A stretch of DNA of 64,000 nucleotides from UBA8337 sp038143435. GTDB lineage: Bacteria; Pseudomonadota; Alphaproteobacteria; RS24. A program made the translations under genes and the position numbers. The stretch spans positions 124,001 to 188,000 of the forward strand of contig JAYQLX010000006.1 in the NCBI GenBank assembly GCA_038143435.1, read 5' to 3'. The notes below the pieces were generated by a model, which saw nothing but the letters and a program-made list of their open reading frames with translations, had not been told where the DNA came from and made no database searches. Below are positions 10,820 to 20,096 of the stretch, piece by piece (the first letter of the stretch is position 1; each line of letters starts with the position of its first letter).

Positions 10820-11880
10820 TGCACCACCACGCTTTCTTCGGTAATGACGGTCCACCCCGTCTCACCTTCGGCCAATACCAGACCGCGTTGCCCGAGATTG
10901 CCGCCAAGCTGGCTCACTGAACCGATATAGGCGAGGTCGATATAGGCATAGCTTTTTGCCAATTCAACAATCGTCACATCGCGCACCAATTTGGCCTCAT
11001 TGAGCCGCGACAAGAGGCGGCTCCATTCTCGCAGGCTCGGATAATCGGCGCGCACGCGCAAAGTTTGCTTTTCGTCAGACGCCACGGCGGCGACTTGCTT
11101 CCACCGCTCGGCCAGTGCAGAAGCTATTTCATCAATCGCCACGCGGCCCATATCTTCATGCAGTTCGCCGGTGCGATAGGTGCGGACAATGACGTCACTG
11201 TCTTCGTCGCCGAAAATATAGGCGGTCACACCAAGTTGACCTTCCACATCGGCCAGCGCATGGGCCACAATAATGGTCTGCGTGCCATAGCGGTCATTAA
11301 GCATTTGCAATTTGGCCGGGTCACCAATGAGAATGTCCTCGGCATTGGCAATCAGTGAATCGTCAAGATCCCCCAAAGGCAGCAAAAGCGGTGCCGGATT
11401 ATTGTCGATATCATAATCACGCCAGCCTGTTTGCCACCAATGCTCGCCCCAAGCCTGCAGACCTTGCAAATCTTCCAGCACCGGCAACAACAAAGCCGGT
11501 TTGCTTTGCACCTCAGTCACCGCTACGCCATAGCTGCGCAATAAATCGCGAAGCGGTGCGGCTTTGAATTGAATCGACAGAGTTGCCAAATAACGCGTGG
11601 GGCCGGTTTTTTCGTCGCTGATGCGCAACACTTCGACCATATTTTCAATATCAAGCGTGCGCAAATCGGGCAGCTTGTCCCATTCTTCTTGCTTGGCCAA
11701 GCGCCGCATGGCGATGGCCAATGCCCGCTCTTGCCCTTGCTGCAAAGCGGTCGAGCGCGCCAAAGTCGTCGATGTCGCCGAGACATCAACCTTGATGCGA
11801 TCAACCTGAAAGACGTTTCCCGCCGCAACGGGCGACGACAAAAACAAGCCAAAGGTCAAAATGAGCCGAATAAGTTTCAT
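10816..11880 (-). CDS. DUF2066 domain-containing exported protein
   Basis: Function unknown. The 354-residue product has a signal peptide (cleavage likely after SSPVAAG) and a DUF2066 domain over most of the rest, with ALAIAMRRLA and RYLATLSIQF near the N-terminal half. It is probably periplasmic or envelope-associated. It is first in the DUF2066-AI-2E-hda run and divergent from purM, as in many related genomes. Confidence 0.88.
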   Translation of the reverse strand: MKLIRLILTFGLFLSSPVAAGNVFQVDRIKVDVSATSTTLARSTALQQGQERALAIAMRRLAKQEEWDKLPDLRTLDIENMVEVLRISDEKTGPTRYLATLSIQFKAAPLRDLLRSYGVAVTEVQSKPALLLPVLEDLQGLQAWGEHWWQTGWRDYDIDNNPAPLLLPLGDLDDSLIANAEDILIGDPAKLQMLNDRYGTQTIIVAHALADVEGQLGVTAYIFGDEDSDVIVRTYRTGELHEDMGRVAIDEIASALAERWKQVAAVASDEKQTLRVRADYPSLREWSRLLSRLNEAKLVRDVTIVELAKSYAYIDLAYIGSVSQLGGNLGQRGLVLAEGETGWTVITEESVVVQ

Positions 11881-11894
11881 GCGCGCAACCTAAC

Positions 11895-11913
11895 GCGGGG
11901 ACATCTTCCCCGC
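11895..11913. other. Perfect hairpin between DUF2066 gene and purM
   Basis: GCGGGGA and TCCCCGC form a perfect 7-bp stem around a 5-base loop in the 111-bp divergent gap. No T-run follows on either strand, so it does not look like a terminator. It could be an operator or a leader structure for purM; nothing here decides. Confidence 0.4.
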
Positions 11914-11991
11914 AATGCTGATTTAGGTGGTTACTTTAGACCCGATGCAGGCTATTTTAAGGCATCCGTTCAAATACACAGAAACGATTCT

Positions 11992-13068
11992 ATGGGCGAC
12001 ACATCAGGCCACAACAATCCCCCCGCCACCTATGCCGACGCCGGCGTTGATATTGAGGCCGGTAACACGCTGGTTGAGCGCATTGCGCCGCTGGCGAAGT
12101 CCACCGCCCGCATTGGCGCGGATAGCGACCTCGGCGGTTTTGGCGGATTGTTCGACCTCGCCGCGTGCAAGTTCGACGATCCGGTTTTAGTCGCCGCCAA
12201 TGATGGTGTTGGCACCAAATTGAAAATCGCCATTGAGAGCGGCATTCACGATTCGGTCGGCATCGACCTTGTTGCCATGTGCGTCAATGATTTGATTGTG
12301 CAGGGCGCAGAGCCGCTTTTCTTTCTCGATTATTTCGCCTCCGGCAAGTTGGATGTCGACGCCGCCACTGATGTGATTGCCGGTATTGCCGAAGGCTGTC
12401 GGCAAGCCAATTGCGCGCTGATTGGAGGCGAAACGGCCGAAATGCCCGGCATGTATGCGGCGGGTGATTATGACCTTGCCGGTTTTTCCGTCGGTGCCGT
12501 TGAGCGGCGAAAAATCTTGCCGCGCGATGATATGGCGGCAGGCGATGTCATTCTTGGCTTGACCTCCAACGGGCTTCATTCCAACGGCTTTTCACTGGTG
12601 CGCAAATTGGTTGAAGCCGAAGGCCTGACATGGGACGCGCCAAGCCCGGCCCATGCCCATGAATCAGTGGCCGAAGATTTGCTGACCCCAACACGTATTT
12701 ATGTGCGTTCCGTGCTGCAAGCCTTGCGCGCCAATGCCCCGATTAAAGGGCTGGTGCACATAACCGGCGGCGGCTTTCAAGAAAACCTGCCGCGCGTGCT
12801 TCCCGATAATATATCAGCGCATATCGACCTGTCGGCGTGGAATATGCCTGAAATTTTCAAATGGCTGCAAAGCGTTGGCAATATTGAGGATGCTGAAATG
12901 CTTCGCACCTTTAATTGCGGTATCGGCATGGCGCTGATTGTTTCGCCGGACGGCTTGGCCGATGTGATGGCCATGCTGGCCGCCGCCAATGAGACGGTCA
13001 TTCCCATCGGCACTTTGGCACCACGCGACGGCGAGCCCGTCACTTTCAGCGGGTCCATAAACGGATGA
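11992..13068 (+). CDS. purM: Phosphoribosylformylglycinamidine cyclo-ligase
   Basis: AIR synthetase: ATP-dependent ring closure of FGAM to AIR in purine synthesis. The 358-residue product starts at MGDTSGHNNPP and shows the family motifs VAANDGVGTKLKIA, DLVAMCVNDL, IGGETAEMPG and SNGLHSNGFSLVR, and HITGGGFQENLPRVLP in the C-terminal half. An in-frame upstream extension into the DUF2066 gene has no family similarity. It overlaps purN by four bases (ATGA), so the two are translationally coupled. Confidence 0.97.
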   Translation: MGDTSGHNNPPATYADAGVDIEAGNTLVERIAPLAKSTARIGADSDLGGFGGLFDLAACKFDDPVLVAANDGVGTKLKIAIESGIHDSVGIDLVAMCVNDLIVQGAEPLFFLDYFASGKLDVDAATDVIAGIAEGCRQANCALIGGETAEMPGMYAAGDYDLAGFSVGAVERRKILPRDDMAAGDVILGLTSNGLHSNGFSLVRKLVEAEGLTWDAPSPAHAHESVAEDLLTPTRIYVRSVLQALRANAPIKGLVHITGGGFQENLPRVLPDNISAHIDLSAWNMPEIFKWLQSVGNIEDAEMLRTFNCGIGMALIVSPDGLADVMAMLAAANETVIPIGTLAPRDGEPVTFSGSING

Positions 13069-13658
13069 ACGGCAGCCCCGTCAAAATAGCCATTCTTTTT
13101 TCCGGTCGCGGCAGCAATATGCAAACTTTGGCGCGCCATATTGCGAAAGACGATGTGTCCGCCGAATTGGTGCTGACCGTTACCAATCGCCCCGATGCCG
13201 GTGGCATTGAAATTTGCGAAGCGGCAGGTATTCCCTGCACGGTGATTGACCACAAAAGTTTCGACAGCCGTGAGGCGTTTGACGCCAAGCTCGATGAAAC
13301 CCTGCGCGCCGCCAATATTGAGTTGATTTGCTGCGCCGGTTTTATGCGCCTGCTGACCGAAGATTTCGTCAATGGCTGGCCCGACCGTTTGCTCAATATC
13401 CACCCGTCACTGCTGCCCAAATATAAGGGGCTGCACACCCATAAGCGGGCACTGGAAGCGGGCGATAAAAAACATGGCTGCACTGTTCACTATATGCGCC
13501 CTGAAATGGATGACGGGCCGATTATCGTGCAAAAATCAGTGCCGGTGCTGGACGGCGACACGCCCGACACGCTGGCCGACCGCGTTATCGAACAAGAGCA
13601 CATCGCCTACCCCGAGGCGTTGGATATGGTGCTCAAAAAAATGGCGGGCACTGCCTAG
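13065..13658 (+). CDS. purN: Phosphoribosylglycinamide formyltransferase (GART)
   Basis: Transfers a formyl group from 10-formyl-THF to GAR in purine synthesis. The 197-residue product shows GRGSNMQ near the N-terminus, the NIHPSLLPKYKGL motif carrying the catalytic Asn/His region, and GCTVHYMRPEMDDGPII with the catalytic Asp. Length is typical. It is the second gene of purM-purN and converges on ndk. Confidence 0.97.
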   Translation: MNGSPVKIAILFSGRGSNMQTLARHIAKDDVSAELVLTVTNRPDAGGIEICEAAGIPCTVIDHKSFDSREAFDAKLDETLRAANIELICCAGFMRLLTEDFVNGWPDRLLNIHPSLLPKYKGLHTHKRALEAGDKKHGCTVHYMRPEMDDGPIIVQKSVPVLDGDTPDTLADRVIEQEHIAYPEALDMVLKKMAGTA

Positions 13659-13669
13659 CAGCCCCGCCA
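13635..13669 (-). terminator. Intrinsic terminator after ndk (also downstream of purN)
   Basis: CCCGCCA and TGGCGGG form a 7-bp stem around a 14-base loop; on the minus strand it is followed by TTTTTT (13635-13640 on plus), the classic form for ending ndk transcripts. On the plus strand only TTT follows, so it may serve purN weakly. The stem overlaps the end of purN. Confidence 0.55.
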
Positions 13670-13693
13670 TTTCGTATCAAGCCGGGTCGGGAA

Positions 13694-14116
13694 TTAGCCG
13701 ACCAATTCGTCATCCGTGAAGAAGAACTTGATTTCTTCCGCTGCCGTTTCAGGTGCGTCAGAGCCGTGTACGGAATTGGCATCAATGCTCTCGGCAAAAT
13801 CTTTGCGAATGGTGCCTTCATCGGCTTCTGCCGGATTGGTTGCACCCATAATTTCGCGGTTTTTGGCAATGGCGTTTTCGCCTTCCAAAACCTGCACAAC
13901 CACTGGGCCTGAGACCATGAAATCAACAAGGTCATTATAGAAAGGACGCTCTTTATGCACGGCATAGAAGCCACCGGCCTGTTCGCGCGTCATATGAATA
14001 CGCTTGGAAGCGATGATGCGCAGACCATTGCTTTCAAAGCGGTCAATGATTTTACCGGTCAGATTGCGCTTGGTGGCATCCGGTTTGATGATTGAAAAAG
14101 TGCGTTCAATGGCCAT
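13694..14116 (-). CDS. ndk: Nucleoside-diphosphate kinase
   Basis: Balances nucleoside triphosphate pools through a phospho-histidine intermediate. The 140-residue product has RTFSIIKPDATKRNL at the N-terminus and the active-site histidine in ANSVHGSDAPE. Length is normal. It converges on purN and shares a bidirectional hairpin. It may be transcribed with holC and pepA, which lie upstream in the same direction. Confidence 0.97.
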   Translation of the reverse strand: MAIERTFSIIKPDATKRNLTGKIIDRFESNGLRIIASKRIHMTREQAGGFYAVHKERPFYNDLVDFMVSGPVVVQVLEGENAIAKNREIMGATNPAEADEGTIRKDFAESIDANSVHGSDAPETAAEEIKFFFTDDELVG

Positions 14117-14179
14117 TGGAAGTTCCTCAACTCTGGTTCATTTGAGGGTCTTATAGGCGGGCTTCTCCGTATTGGCAAG

Positions 14180-14641
14180 CTAGGCTTTTTGCTCCCATTT
14201 GCCTTCCGCCGATTGCTGCCAATAGGTCAGTTCATGGCCCGCTTCTTTCAACTCGCTCCAGCGCGCACGGGCGCGCGCCACATTGTCTTCATCGCGCCCG
14301 TCAAACATGAAAACCGTGCGCTCAAACCCGTCAATCGCAGCGCGTTCTGCACCATCGACGAGAAACAAAACATTGGCGGAATTCGGTGTTTCATCTTCAT
14401 CCGTCAGCCATATGGGCTGGCTGTCAGCATGCTCGGCAAAGCGCGCGTCGCCTTTGGCGGCATGCGGCAAAAATGCGTCATCCCTAAAAGTCCATAAATG
14501 GCTGTCCAATGCCGCAACGCGCTCCGCCGACCCCGCCTGCACAACGGCTTTCCAACCGCGCTTCATGGTTGCGTCCAGCAAAAGCGGCAGAGCCTGTTCC
14601 AGCGTCTGTTGCTCCAGATGATAGACCAGAACTTCGCTCAT
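14180..14641 (-). CDS. holC: DNA polymerase III chi subunit
   Basis: Clamp-loader accessory subunit that links the replisome to SSB. The 153-residue product starts MSEVLVYHLEQQTLEQALP and carries the chi pattern (TMKRGWKAVVQ, DDAFLPHAAKGD, QPIWLTDEDETPN, FMFDGRDED). The chosen ATG overlaps the pepA stop by one base (TAATG), implying coupling; the longer open frame into pepA has no similarity. pepA-holC is a conserved pair. Confidence 0.93.
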   Translation of the reverse strand: MSEVLVYHLEQQTLEQALPLLLDATMKRGWKAVVQAGSAERVAALDSHLWTFRDDAFLPHAAKGDARFAEHADSQPIWLTDEDETPNSANVLFLVDGAERAAIDGFERTVFMFDGRDEDNVARARARWSELKEAGHELTYWQQSAEGKWEQKA

Positions 14642-16125
14642 TATTTTTCGTAATGCGCCTTCACCAGTCGGTCGAGCAAGCGCACGCCATAGCCCGATGC
14701 CCAAGTGCGGCTGATTGAAGTTTTCGGGCTGCCCATTGCGGTGCCGGCAATATCCAAATGCACCCAGGGCACATCATTGGTAAAGCGCTTCAAAAATTGC
14801 GCTGCCGTTGATGAACCGGCATAACGACCGCCGATATTTTTCATATCGGCATTGGGCGTGTTTATCATTTTGTCGAAATTATCATTCATCGGCATGCGCC
14901 AGACTTTCTCGCCTTCAGCATTGCCGACCTCAGTCAATTGTTCGGCCAAACGGTCATCGCTGGCAAACATGCCGGCATAGTCTTGTCCCAGCGCAATCAT
15001 TATCGCGCCCGTCAGCGTGGCCAAATCAATCATGAATTGCGGCTTGAAACGTTTTTGCGTGTACCACAGCGCATCGGCCAAAACGAGACGGCCTTCAGCA
15101 TCCGTATTCAGCACTTCAATCGTCTGACCCGACATGGAGGTCACAATATCGCCGGGGCGTTGTGCATTGCCATCGGGCATGTTTTCAACCAAACCGATAA
15201 CCCCGATTGCATTGACCTTTGCTTTGCGCGCAGCCAGCGCATGCATCAGGCCGGTCACCGCTGCCGCGCCGCCCATATCGCCCTTCATGTCTTCCATGCC
15301 ACCGGCAGGCTTAATGGAAATACCACCCGTATCAAAGCACACACCCTTGCCGATAAACGCGACCGGCTGTTTTGACTTGGCCGCCCCATTCCACTGCATG
15401 ACAACCATTTGACTGGGTTGCACACTGCCCTGCCCGACACCGAGCAGCGACCCCATGCCCAGTTTTTTCATTTGCGCTTCGCTCAACACTTCGACTTTCA
15501 CACCCAATTTACTCAGCGCTTTAGTGCGCTTGGCAAATTCCGGCGGTGTCAGAATATTGGACGGCTCATTGACCAAATCGCGAGCAATAATCGTGCCATC
15601 GGCAACCGCTTTCAATTCGGCATAGGCCTTTTTGGCAGCCGTTGCCGCTTTCGTGGCGACGGTAAATTTCTTTGGCCCGCCGCTGGTTTTGTTTTTCGTC
15701 TTATAGGTTTCAAACTTATAGTCGCGCAAATATGCACCAATGGCCGCGCGCGCCGCAATTTCACCTTCCGCGACATTGCTGCCCATTGGTTCAATGAGAA
15801 AGGTCACATTGCCTTCCGCCTTTTCAACAGCGCCCAACGCCGTGCCGCCCATTTTCTCAGCGTCAGCCGCGTTCAGCTTTTTACCGTCGCCGACACCCAG
15901 CACCACAATACGGTCGAGGTCAGATTTGGCGGGTGCAAGCAAGGCAAACATGGAAGCTGGTTTGCCTTTGAATCTTTTGATTTTCATGGCTTTGCTGATG
16001 GCACCACCGATTTTTTTATCGAATTGCTTGCCCAATGTGCCGAGCTTGCCGCCATCGGTTGCGGTGATGATAAGCGAACCCTTTTCGGGCAGTTTGTCTG
16101 TGGCCAAAGCGATAGAAAGGGGCAT
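14641..16125 (-). CDS. pepA: Leucyl aminopeptidase
   Basis: Cytosolic M17 aminopeptidase with two metal ions. The 494-residue product has a C-terminal catalytic domain with FIGKGVCFDTGGISIKP, MKGDMGGAAAV and the signature NTDAEGRLVLADAL. The start at 16125 is supported by GGAG seven bases upstream; an open frame extends further back but is not protein-like. The N-terminal domain is rich in Lys and Ala. Divergent from surA over 133 bp. Confidence 0.95.
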   Translation of the reverse strand: MPLSIALATDKLPEKGSLIITATDGGKLGTLGKQFDKKIGGAISKAMKIKRFKGKPASMFALLAPAKSDLDRIVVLGVGDGKKLNAADAEKMGGTALGAVEKAEGNVTFLIEPMGSNVAEGEIAARAAIGAYLRDYKFETYKTKNKTSGGPKKFTVATKAATAAKKAYAELKAVADGTIIARDLVNEPSNILTPPEFAKRTKALSKLGVKVEVLSEAQMKKLGMGSLLGVGQGSVQPSQMVVMQWNGAAKSKQPVAFIGKGVCFDTGGISIKPAGGMEDMKGDMGGAAAVTGLMHALAARKAKVNAIGVIGLVENMPDGNAQRPGDIVTSMSGQTIEVLNTDAEGRLVLADALWYTQKRFKPQFMIDLATLTGAIMIALGQDYAGMFASDDRLAEQLTEVGNAEGEKVWRMPMNDNFDKMINTPNADMKNIGGRYAGSSTAAQFLKRFTNDVPWVHLDIAGTAMGSPKTSISRTWASGYGVRLLDRLVKAHYEK

Positions 16126-16258
16126 ATTTTTCTCCATGCAGCAAAAACTTGAAGGTTTATTGTGGCACACATTATGGTGTAAAAACCCATGCGTCCATAC
16201 CCGTTTTAGGGTAAGAGGGAGTCTCAGCGTCGCATTTTGACGCATAAATGGAAAAGAA

Positions 16259-17484
16259 ATGAAGACAGTTCGACTATTTGGCATGGTGCTGGCACTGCTC
16301 TTGACCGCAAGCCCCGGCCGCGGCACGCGATATTGAAGGCATTGCCGCTGTGGTCAATGACCAAGTCATATCGCTTTATGATGTCGATCAACGCGTCGAT
16401 TTGTTTTTCGCCACGTCAGGCATTGAAAAATCAGCTGAGATGACCGAGCGCATGCGCCAACAGGTTTTGCGGTCTTTGGTCGATGAAAAGCTACAATTGC
16501 AAGAAGCCACGCGCGTTGAAATTGAAATCGAAGAAGCCGAAATTGAAGAGCGCATGGAATTGCTGGCCAAGCAAGACAATCGGACATTGGACGGAATTAA
16601 AGAATTTCTTGAAGACAAAGCCATTGAGGAAGATACGCTAAAGGCACAAATTCGTGCAGAACTGGCTTGGAATCAATTTGTCCGGCGCAATTTCGGTGGC
16701 CGCATATAAAGTCGGCGACCCGGAAATTGAAGAGCAATATGAAAAAGCCGTGAAAGCGGTCAACCAAACGCGCTATCTGGTCAGTGAGATATTGCTCAAT
16801 CTCGATAATTTCTCCACTGAGGAACAGGTCCGCCAAATATCCGGTGAGATTGTCAAACAACTGCAATCGGGCATTTCTTTCCCGGCCGTGGCGCGACAAT
16901 TTTCAATCGCACCGACAGCCGCGCAAGGCGGCCAGCTTGGCTGGATTTCAGCCGACCAGCTGAACCCGCGCCTGTCGCAAGTGGTGCGGCAAATGCAAGT
17001 CGGGCAAATTTCATCACCCGTTCCGACAACCGGCGGCGTTTACATTTTGGCACTGGCCGATAAACGCGCCGGTGGCAATGACCCTTTGAAAAACAAATTC
17101 GACGTGCTGACCGTGGCCTTTCCCGCTTCAGTGAAAGACAAGCGCATTACCGAATTTGTCGATGGTTTCAAAACCTGTCGACGCGCTCAAGGTGCCGCCA
17201 AGAAACTGAAAGCTTCGGTCAAGCGCTCAGGACTTCAAGAACTTCGCGATCTGCCGACCGCCATTGCGCGCAGTGTCGCCAATTTGGAAGCGGGCGAAGT
17301 CGCCGCGCCAAGCCAGCAAGATAATGGCACCAATGTTTACATTGTCTGTGACCGCAAAGATGATTTGGGCATTGATATTTCTCGCGAGGAGATTGCCGAT
17401 AATATTTTCGCTCAGCGCATATCCGTCATGGCGCGGCGTCATTTGCGCGACCTGCGCCGCGACGCGGTTGTTGAATATCGCTAA
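16259..17484 (+). CDS. surA: SurA-like periplasmic peptidyl-prolyl isomerase, two apparent frameshifts
   Basis: Chaperone and PPIase for outer-membrane protein folding. The N-terminal signal peptide (MKTVRLFGMVLALLLTASP) is in one frame, residues from ARDIEGIAAVVNDQVIS to FVRRNFGG in a second, and KVGDPEIEEQYEK to the end in a third. One extra C in CCCC near 16312-16316 and one extra base near 16706-16708 (CGCATATAAA) account for both shifts. The corrected product is 407 residues: a SurA N-domain, then a parvulin domain with FPAVARQFSIAPTAAQGG and LGWI. The corrected signal peptide ends naturally in ASPAAA. It is upstream of rsmA as in relatives, but lptD and pdxA, often nearby, are absent. 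Confidence 0.88.
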
Positions 17485-17497
17485 GTGAGTTTTTGCC

Positions 17498-18364
17498 ATG
17501 CATGATGACGGCCTGCCCCCGCTGCGCGATGTCATCAGCAAACACGGCTTGCGCGCCGATAAAAAATTCGGACAAAATTTTATTCTCGACCTTAATGTGA
17601 CGCGGCGCATTGCCCGCCATGCCGGTGATTTGACCGATTGTGAAGTCGTTGAAATTGGCCCCGGCCCGGGCGGCCTGACGCGCGGCCTGCTGATGGAAGG
17701 GGCGCGCAAAGTTCACGTGATTGAGGCCGATAGCCGCTTCATTCCGGCGCTGCAAGAAATTGCCCAAGCCTATCCCGACAGGCTCAATATTGTCGAAGGC
17801 GATGCGCTGCAAATCAGACCGAAAAACCTAACCGATGGGCCTTTCCGCATTGTGTCCAACCTGCCTTATAATATCGGCACGGCACTGCTCACCGGTTGGC
17901 TCGACGGGGGCTGGTCTGATGGCGATTGGCAACCTCCGTTTTTGTCGATGACGCTGATGTTTCAAAAAGAAGTTGCGCAGCGCATTACCGCGCAGGCCGG
18001 TGAAAAGCATTATGGCCGCCTCGCGGTTTTGGCAAATTGGCTTTGCGATACCGATTTGGCTTTTGAGGTGGACCGACAAGTTTTCGTGCCGCCGCCGAAA
18101 GTAACGTCAGCGATTGCCCACCTCGTGCCGCGCAATCGCCCAATGGCCGAAGCCGACCCGGAGGTGCTGGAAAAACTGACCGCTGCAGCTTTTGGTCAGA
18201 GGCGGAAAATGTTGCGCGCCAGCCTGAAACAGATATGCTCAGACGCTCAAGCGCTTTTGGCAGAGGCAGGGATTGACGAAACCGCCCGCGCCGAAGTGCT
18301 GACGATTGATGATTTTTGCAAACTGGCGAGATTATTGCCAAGTTACAAAGTGGGGGAATTATGA
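17498..18364 (+). CDS. rsmA: 16S rRNA (A1518/A1519) dimethyltransferase
   Basis: Dimethylates two adenines in the 3' terminal helix of 16S rRNA. The 288-residue product shows KKFGQNFILD, the SAM motif VEIGPGPGGLTRGLL, VEGDALQI and the catalytic SNLPYNIGT; a C-terminal helical domain follows. It sits 13 bp after surA and its last codons overlap the next gene's start as ATGA. Shine-Dalgarno is weak. Confidence 0.97.
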   Translation: MHDDGLPPLRDVISKHGLRADKKFGQNFILDLNVTRRIARHAGDLTDCEVVEIGPGPGGLTRGLLMEGARKVHVIEADSRFIPALQEIAQAYPDRLNIVEGDALQIRPKNLTDGPFRIVSNLPYNIGTALLTGWLDGGWSDGDWQPPFLSMTLMFQKEVAQRITAQAGEKHYGRLAVLANWLCDTDLAFEVDRQVFVPPPKVTSAIAHLVPRNRPMAEADPEVLEKLTAAAFGQRRKMLRASLKQICSDAQALLAEAGIDETARAEVLTIDDFCKLARLLPSYKVGEL

Positions 18365-19488
18365 AAAGCCAAGCGATAACGGAATATGGAGCCGCATTAG
18401 AGGCGGTTGAAAGCGAAACACCGCAGCCGACAGGCAGCGAAGTATTGGTTGAAATCACCCATTGCGGCGTTTGCCATTCCGATGTGCATTTCCACGATGG
18501 TCATTTTGATATGGGTGGCGGCAATCAGCTCGATGTTCGCGGCGCGCGGCAAACACCGTTCACGCTGGGCCATGAGATTGAAGGCATTGTCACCGCCATT
18601 GGCGACGATGTGAAAGACGTCAAAGTTGGCGACCGCCGCGTTGTCTATCCGTGGATTGGTTGTGGCGATTGCAATGATTGCAATAATGGTCGCGAAAATT
18701 TGTGCAATGGTCGCGCATTGGGGGTCAATCTTCCGGGCGGCTTTTCAACCCATTGCCTCGTGCCGCATGAGCGCTACTGCCTTGATGCCGGTGACATTGC
18801 GCCCGGCCTGGCCAGCACGTATATGTGCTCCGGCATTACCGCTTATGGCGCGTTGAAATATCTCAATACGGGCGACAAGGGCGAACCGGCATTGATTGTC
18901 GGACTTGGCGGTGTCGGCATGATGGCTCTGCAATTTGCACTGGAAATGTTTGACGAAGCACCGATTGTCGCCGACCTTGACGACAATAAGCTGCAAGCGG
19001 CTATGGGTGCAGGTGCCAAAGCCGCTTACAATCCGAAAACCGAAGGTGATTTGCAAAAGCTGATTGCCGACACGAATGGCGGTGTCGCCGGTGCGGCTGA
19101 TTTCGTCGGCGCTGAAGGCTCTTTGCAATTTGCCACCGGCGCATTGCGTCGTGGTGGTGAAGTTAAAATTGTCGGCCTGTTTGGCGGCGCTTTCACCCAG
19201 CCTATTCCCATGTTCCCGTTCCGCGCCATGTCCATTGGCGGCTCAATGACCGGCACATTGGCAGACACGATTGAAATGCTGGAAATTGTCAAGGCCGGTA
19301 AAATCAACCCGATACCGGTTGAAACCCGCGCCATGTCCGAAGCAAGCCGCACGCTCGATGATTTGCGCGAAGGCAATATTCTCGGGCGCGTGGTTCGAGA
19401 ATTAGAGAAAATGGCGCTAAAGCGCCTCGCGCAAGGTTTTAACAAAATCGGACAGGCCGGTTTGGCGTCCGCGCTTCAGCCGTTCTGA
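18361..19488 (+). CDS. Zinc-dependent alcohol dehydrogenase (MDR family)
   Basis: NAD(P)-dependent oxidation of an alcohol; substrate unknown. The 375-residue product has the catalytic zinc ligands in HCGVCHSDVH and GHEIEG, a structural zinc site with four cysteines (GCGDCNDCNNGRENLC), and the nucleotide motif GLGGVG. The start follows GGGGGA and overlaps the rsmA stop. The C-terminus is odd: after GNILGRVVREL, where relatives normally stop, about 25 more residues read antisense through the end of gmk. A small indel near 19400 would bring in an early TAG, so the last 25 residues are doubtful. Confidence 0.88.
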   Translation: MKSQAITEYGAALEAVESETPQPTGSEVLVEITHCGVCHSDVHFHDGHFDMGGGNQLDVRGARQTPFTLGHEIEGIVTAIGDDVKDVKVGDRRVVYPWIGCGDCNDCNNGRENLCNGRALGVNLPGGFSTHCLVPHERYCLDAGDIAPGLASTYMCSGITAYGALKYLNTGDKGEPALIVGLGGVGMMALQFALEMFDEAPIVADLDDNKLQAAMGAGAKAAYNPKTEGDLQKLIADTNGGVAGAADFVGAEGSLQFATGALRRGGEVKIVGLFGGAFTQPIPMFPFRAMSIGGSMTGTLADTIEMLEIVKAGKINPIPVETRAMSEASRTLDDLREGNILGRVVRELEKMALKRLAQGFNKIGQAGLASALQPF

Positions 19489-20052
19489 TGTCAAAATGGC
19501 TTGCACTTGCGCCAGGCTGGCCGCCGCATCCTTATTGACGATAATATAGTCATATTCAGGATAATGGCTGATCTCATCAGACGCTTTTGCCATGCGCGAT
19601 GCCACCACATCAGCGCTGTCTTGCGCCCGACTGTTCAGCCGTTTTTCAAGCTCAGCCGCTGTCGGTGGCAAAATGAAGATTTTGACCAAATCATCAGCCG
19701 CCGCTTCCTGCAATTGCTGAGTGCCCTGCCAATCAATATCGAACAATACATCTCGGCCGGCCGCCAGCGCCGTTTCAACCGGCGCGCGCGGCGTGCCGTA
19801 ATAATTATCGAACACTTTGGCGTGCTCAAGCAATTCGCCGCGATTGCGCATTTCACCAAAAGCTTGCGTATCAACAAAATGATAATCCTGCCCATCGGTC
19901 TCGCCGGGGCGCGGTTTACGCGTCGTTACGGAAACCGACATATTGATATTGCCGTCACTTTCCAACAGGCCGCGCGCCAAAGTTGTTTTGCCCGCACCCG
20001 ATGGTGACGACAAAACCAACATCAAACCGCGTCGGTTAATGGCTGACGACAT
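19417..20052 (-). CDS. gmk: Guanylate kinase
   Basis: Phosphorylates GMP to GDP. The 211-residue product shows P-loop SSPSGAGKTTL, GMP-binding TTRKPRPGETDGQDYHFV, YYGTPR and DIDWQGTQQL, followed by a LID region (RAQDSADVVASRM). The start at 20052 has AGAGG nine bases upstream. It is the last gene of the fabD-to-gmk minus-strand run and overlaps the zinc dehydrogenase 3' end by about 70 bp in opposite orientation. Confidence 0.96.
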   Translation of the reverse strand: MSSAINRRGLMLVLSSPSGAGKTTLARGLLESDGNINMSVSVTTRKPRPGETDGQDYHFVDTQAFGEMRNRGELLEHAKVFDNYYGTPRAPVETALAAGRDVLFDIDWQGTQQLQEAAADDLVKIFILPPTAAELEKRLNSRAQDSADVVASRMAKASDEISHYPEYDYIIVNKDAAASLAQVQAILTSERLKRGRQTGLSDFVKTLREAL

Positions 20053-20096
20053 AAGCAAACGCCTCTCGAATCAAAATCGCTGGAGACAACTATAGC

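Noticed and set aside
15409..16152. Long plus-strand frame over pepA
   Set aside because: Shadow of pepA; rich in His/Phe/Arg with no recognisable domain.
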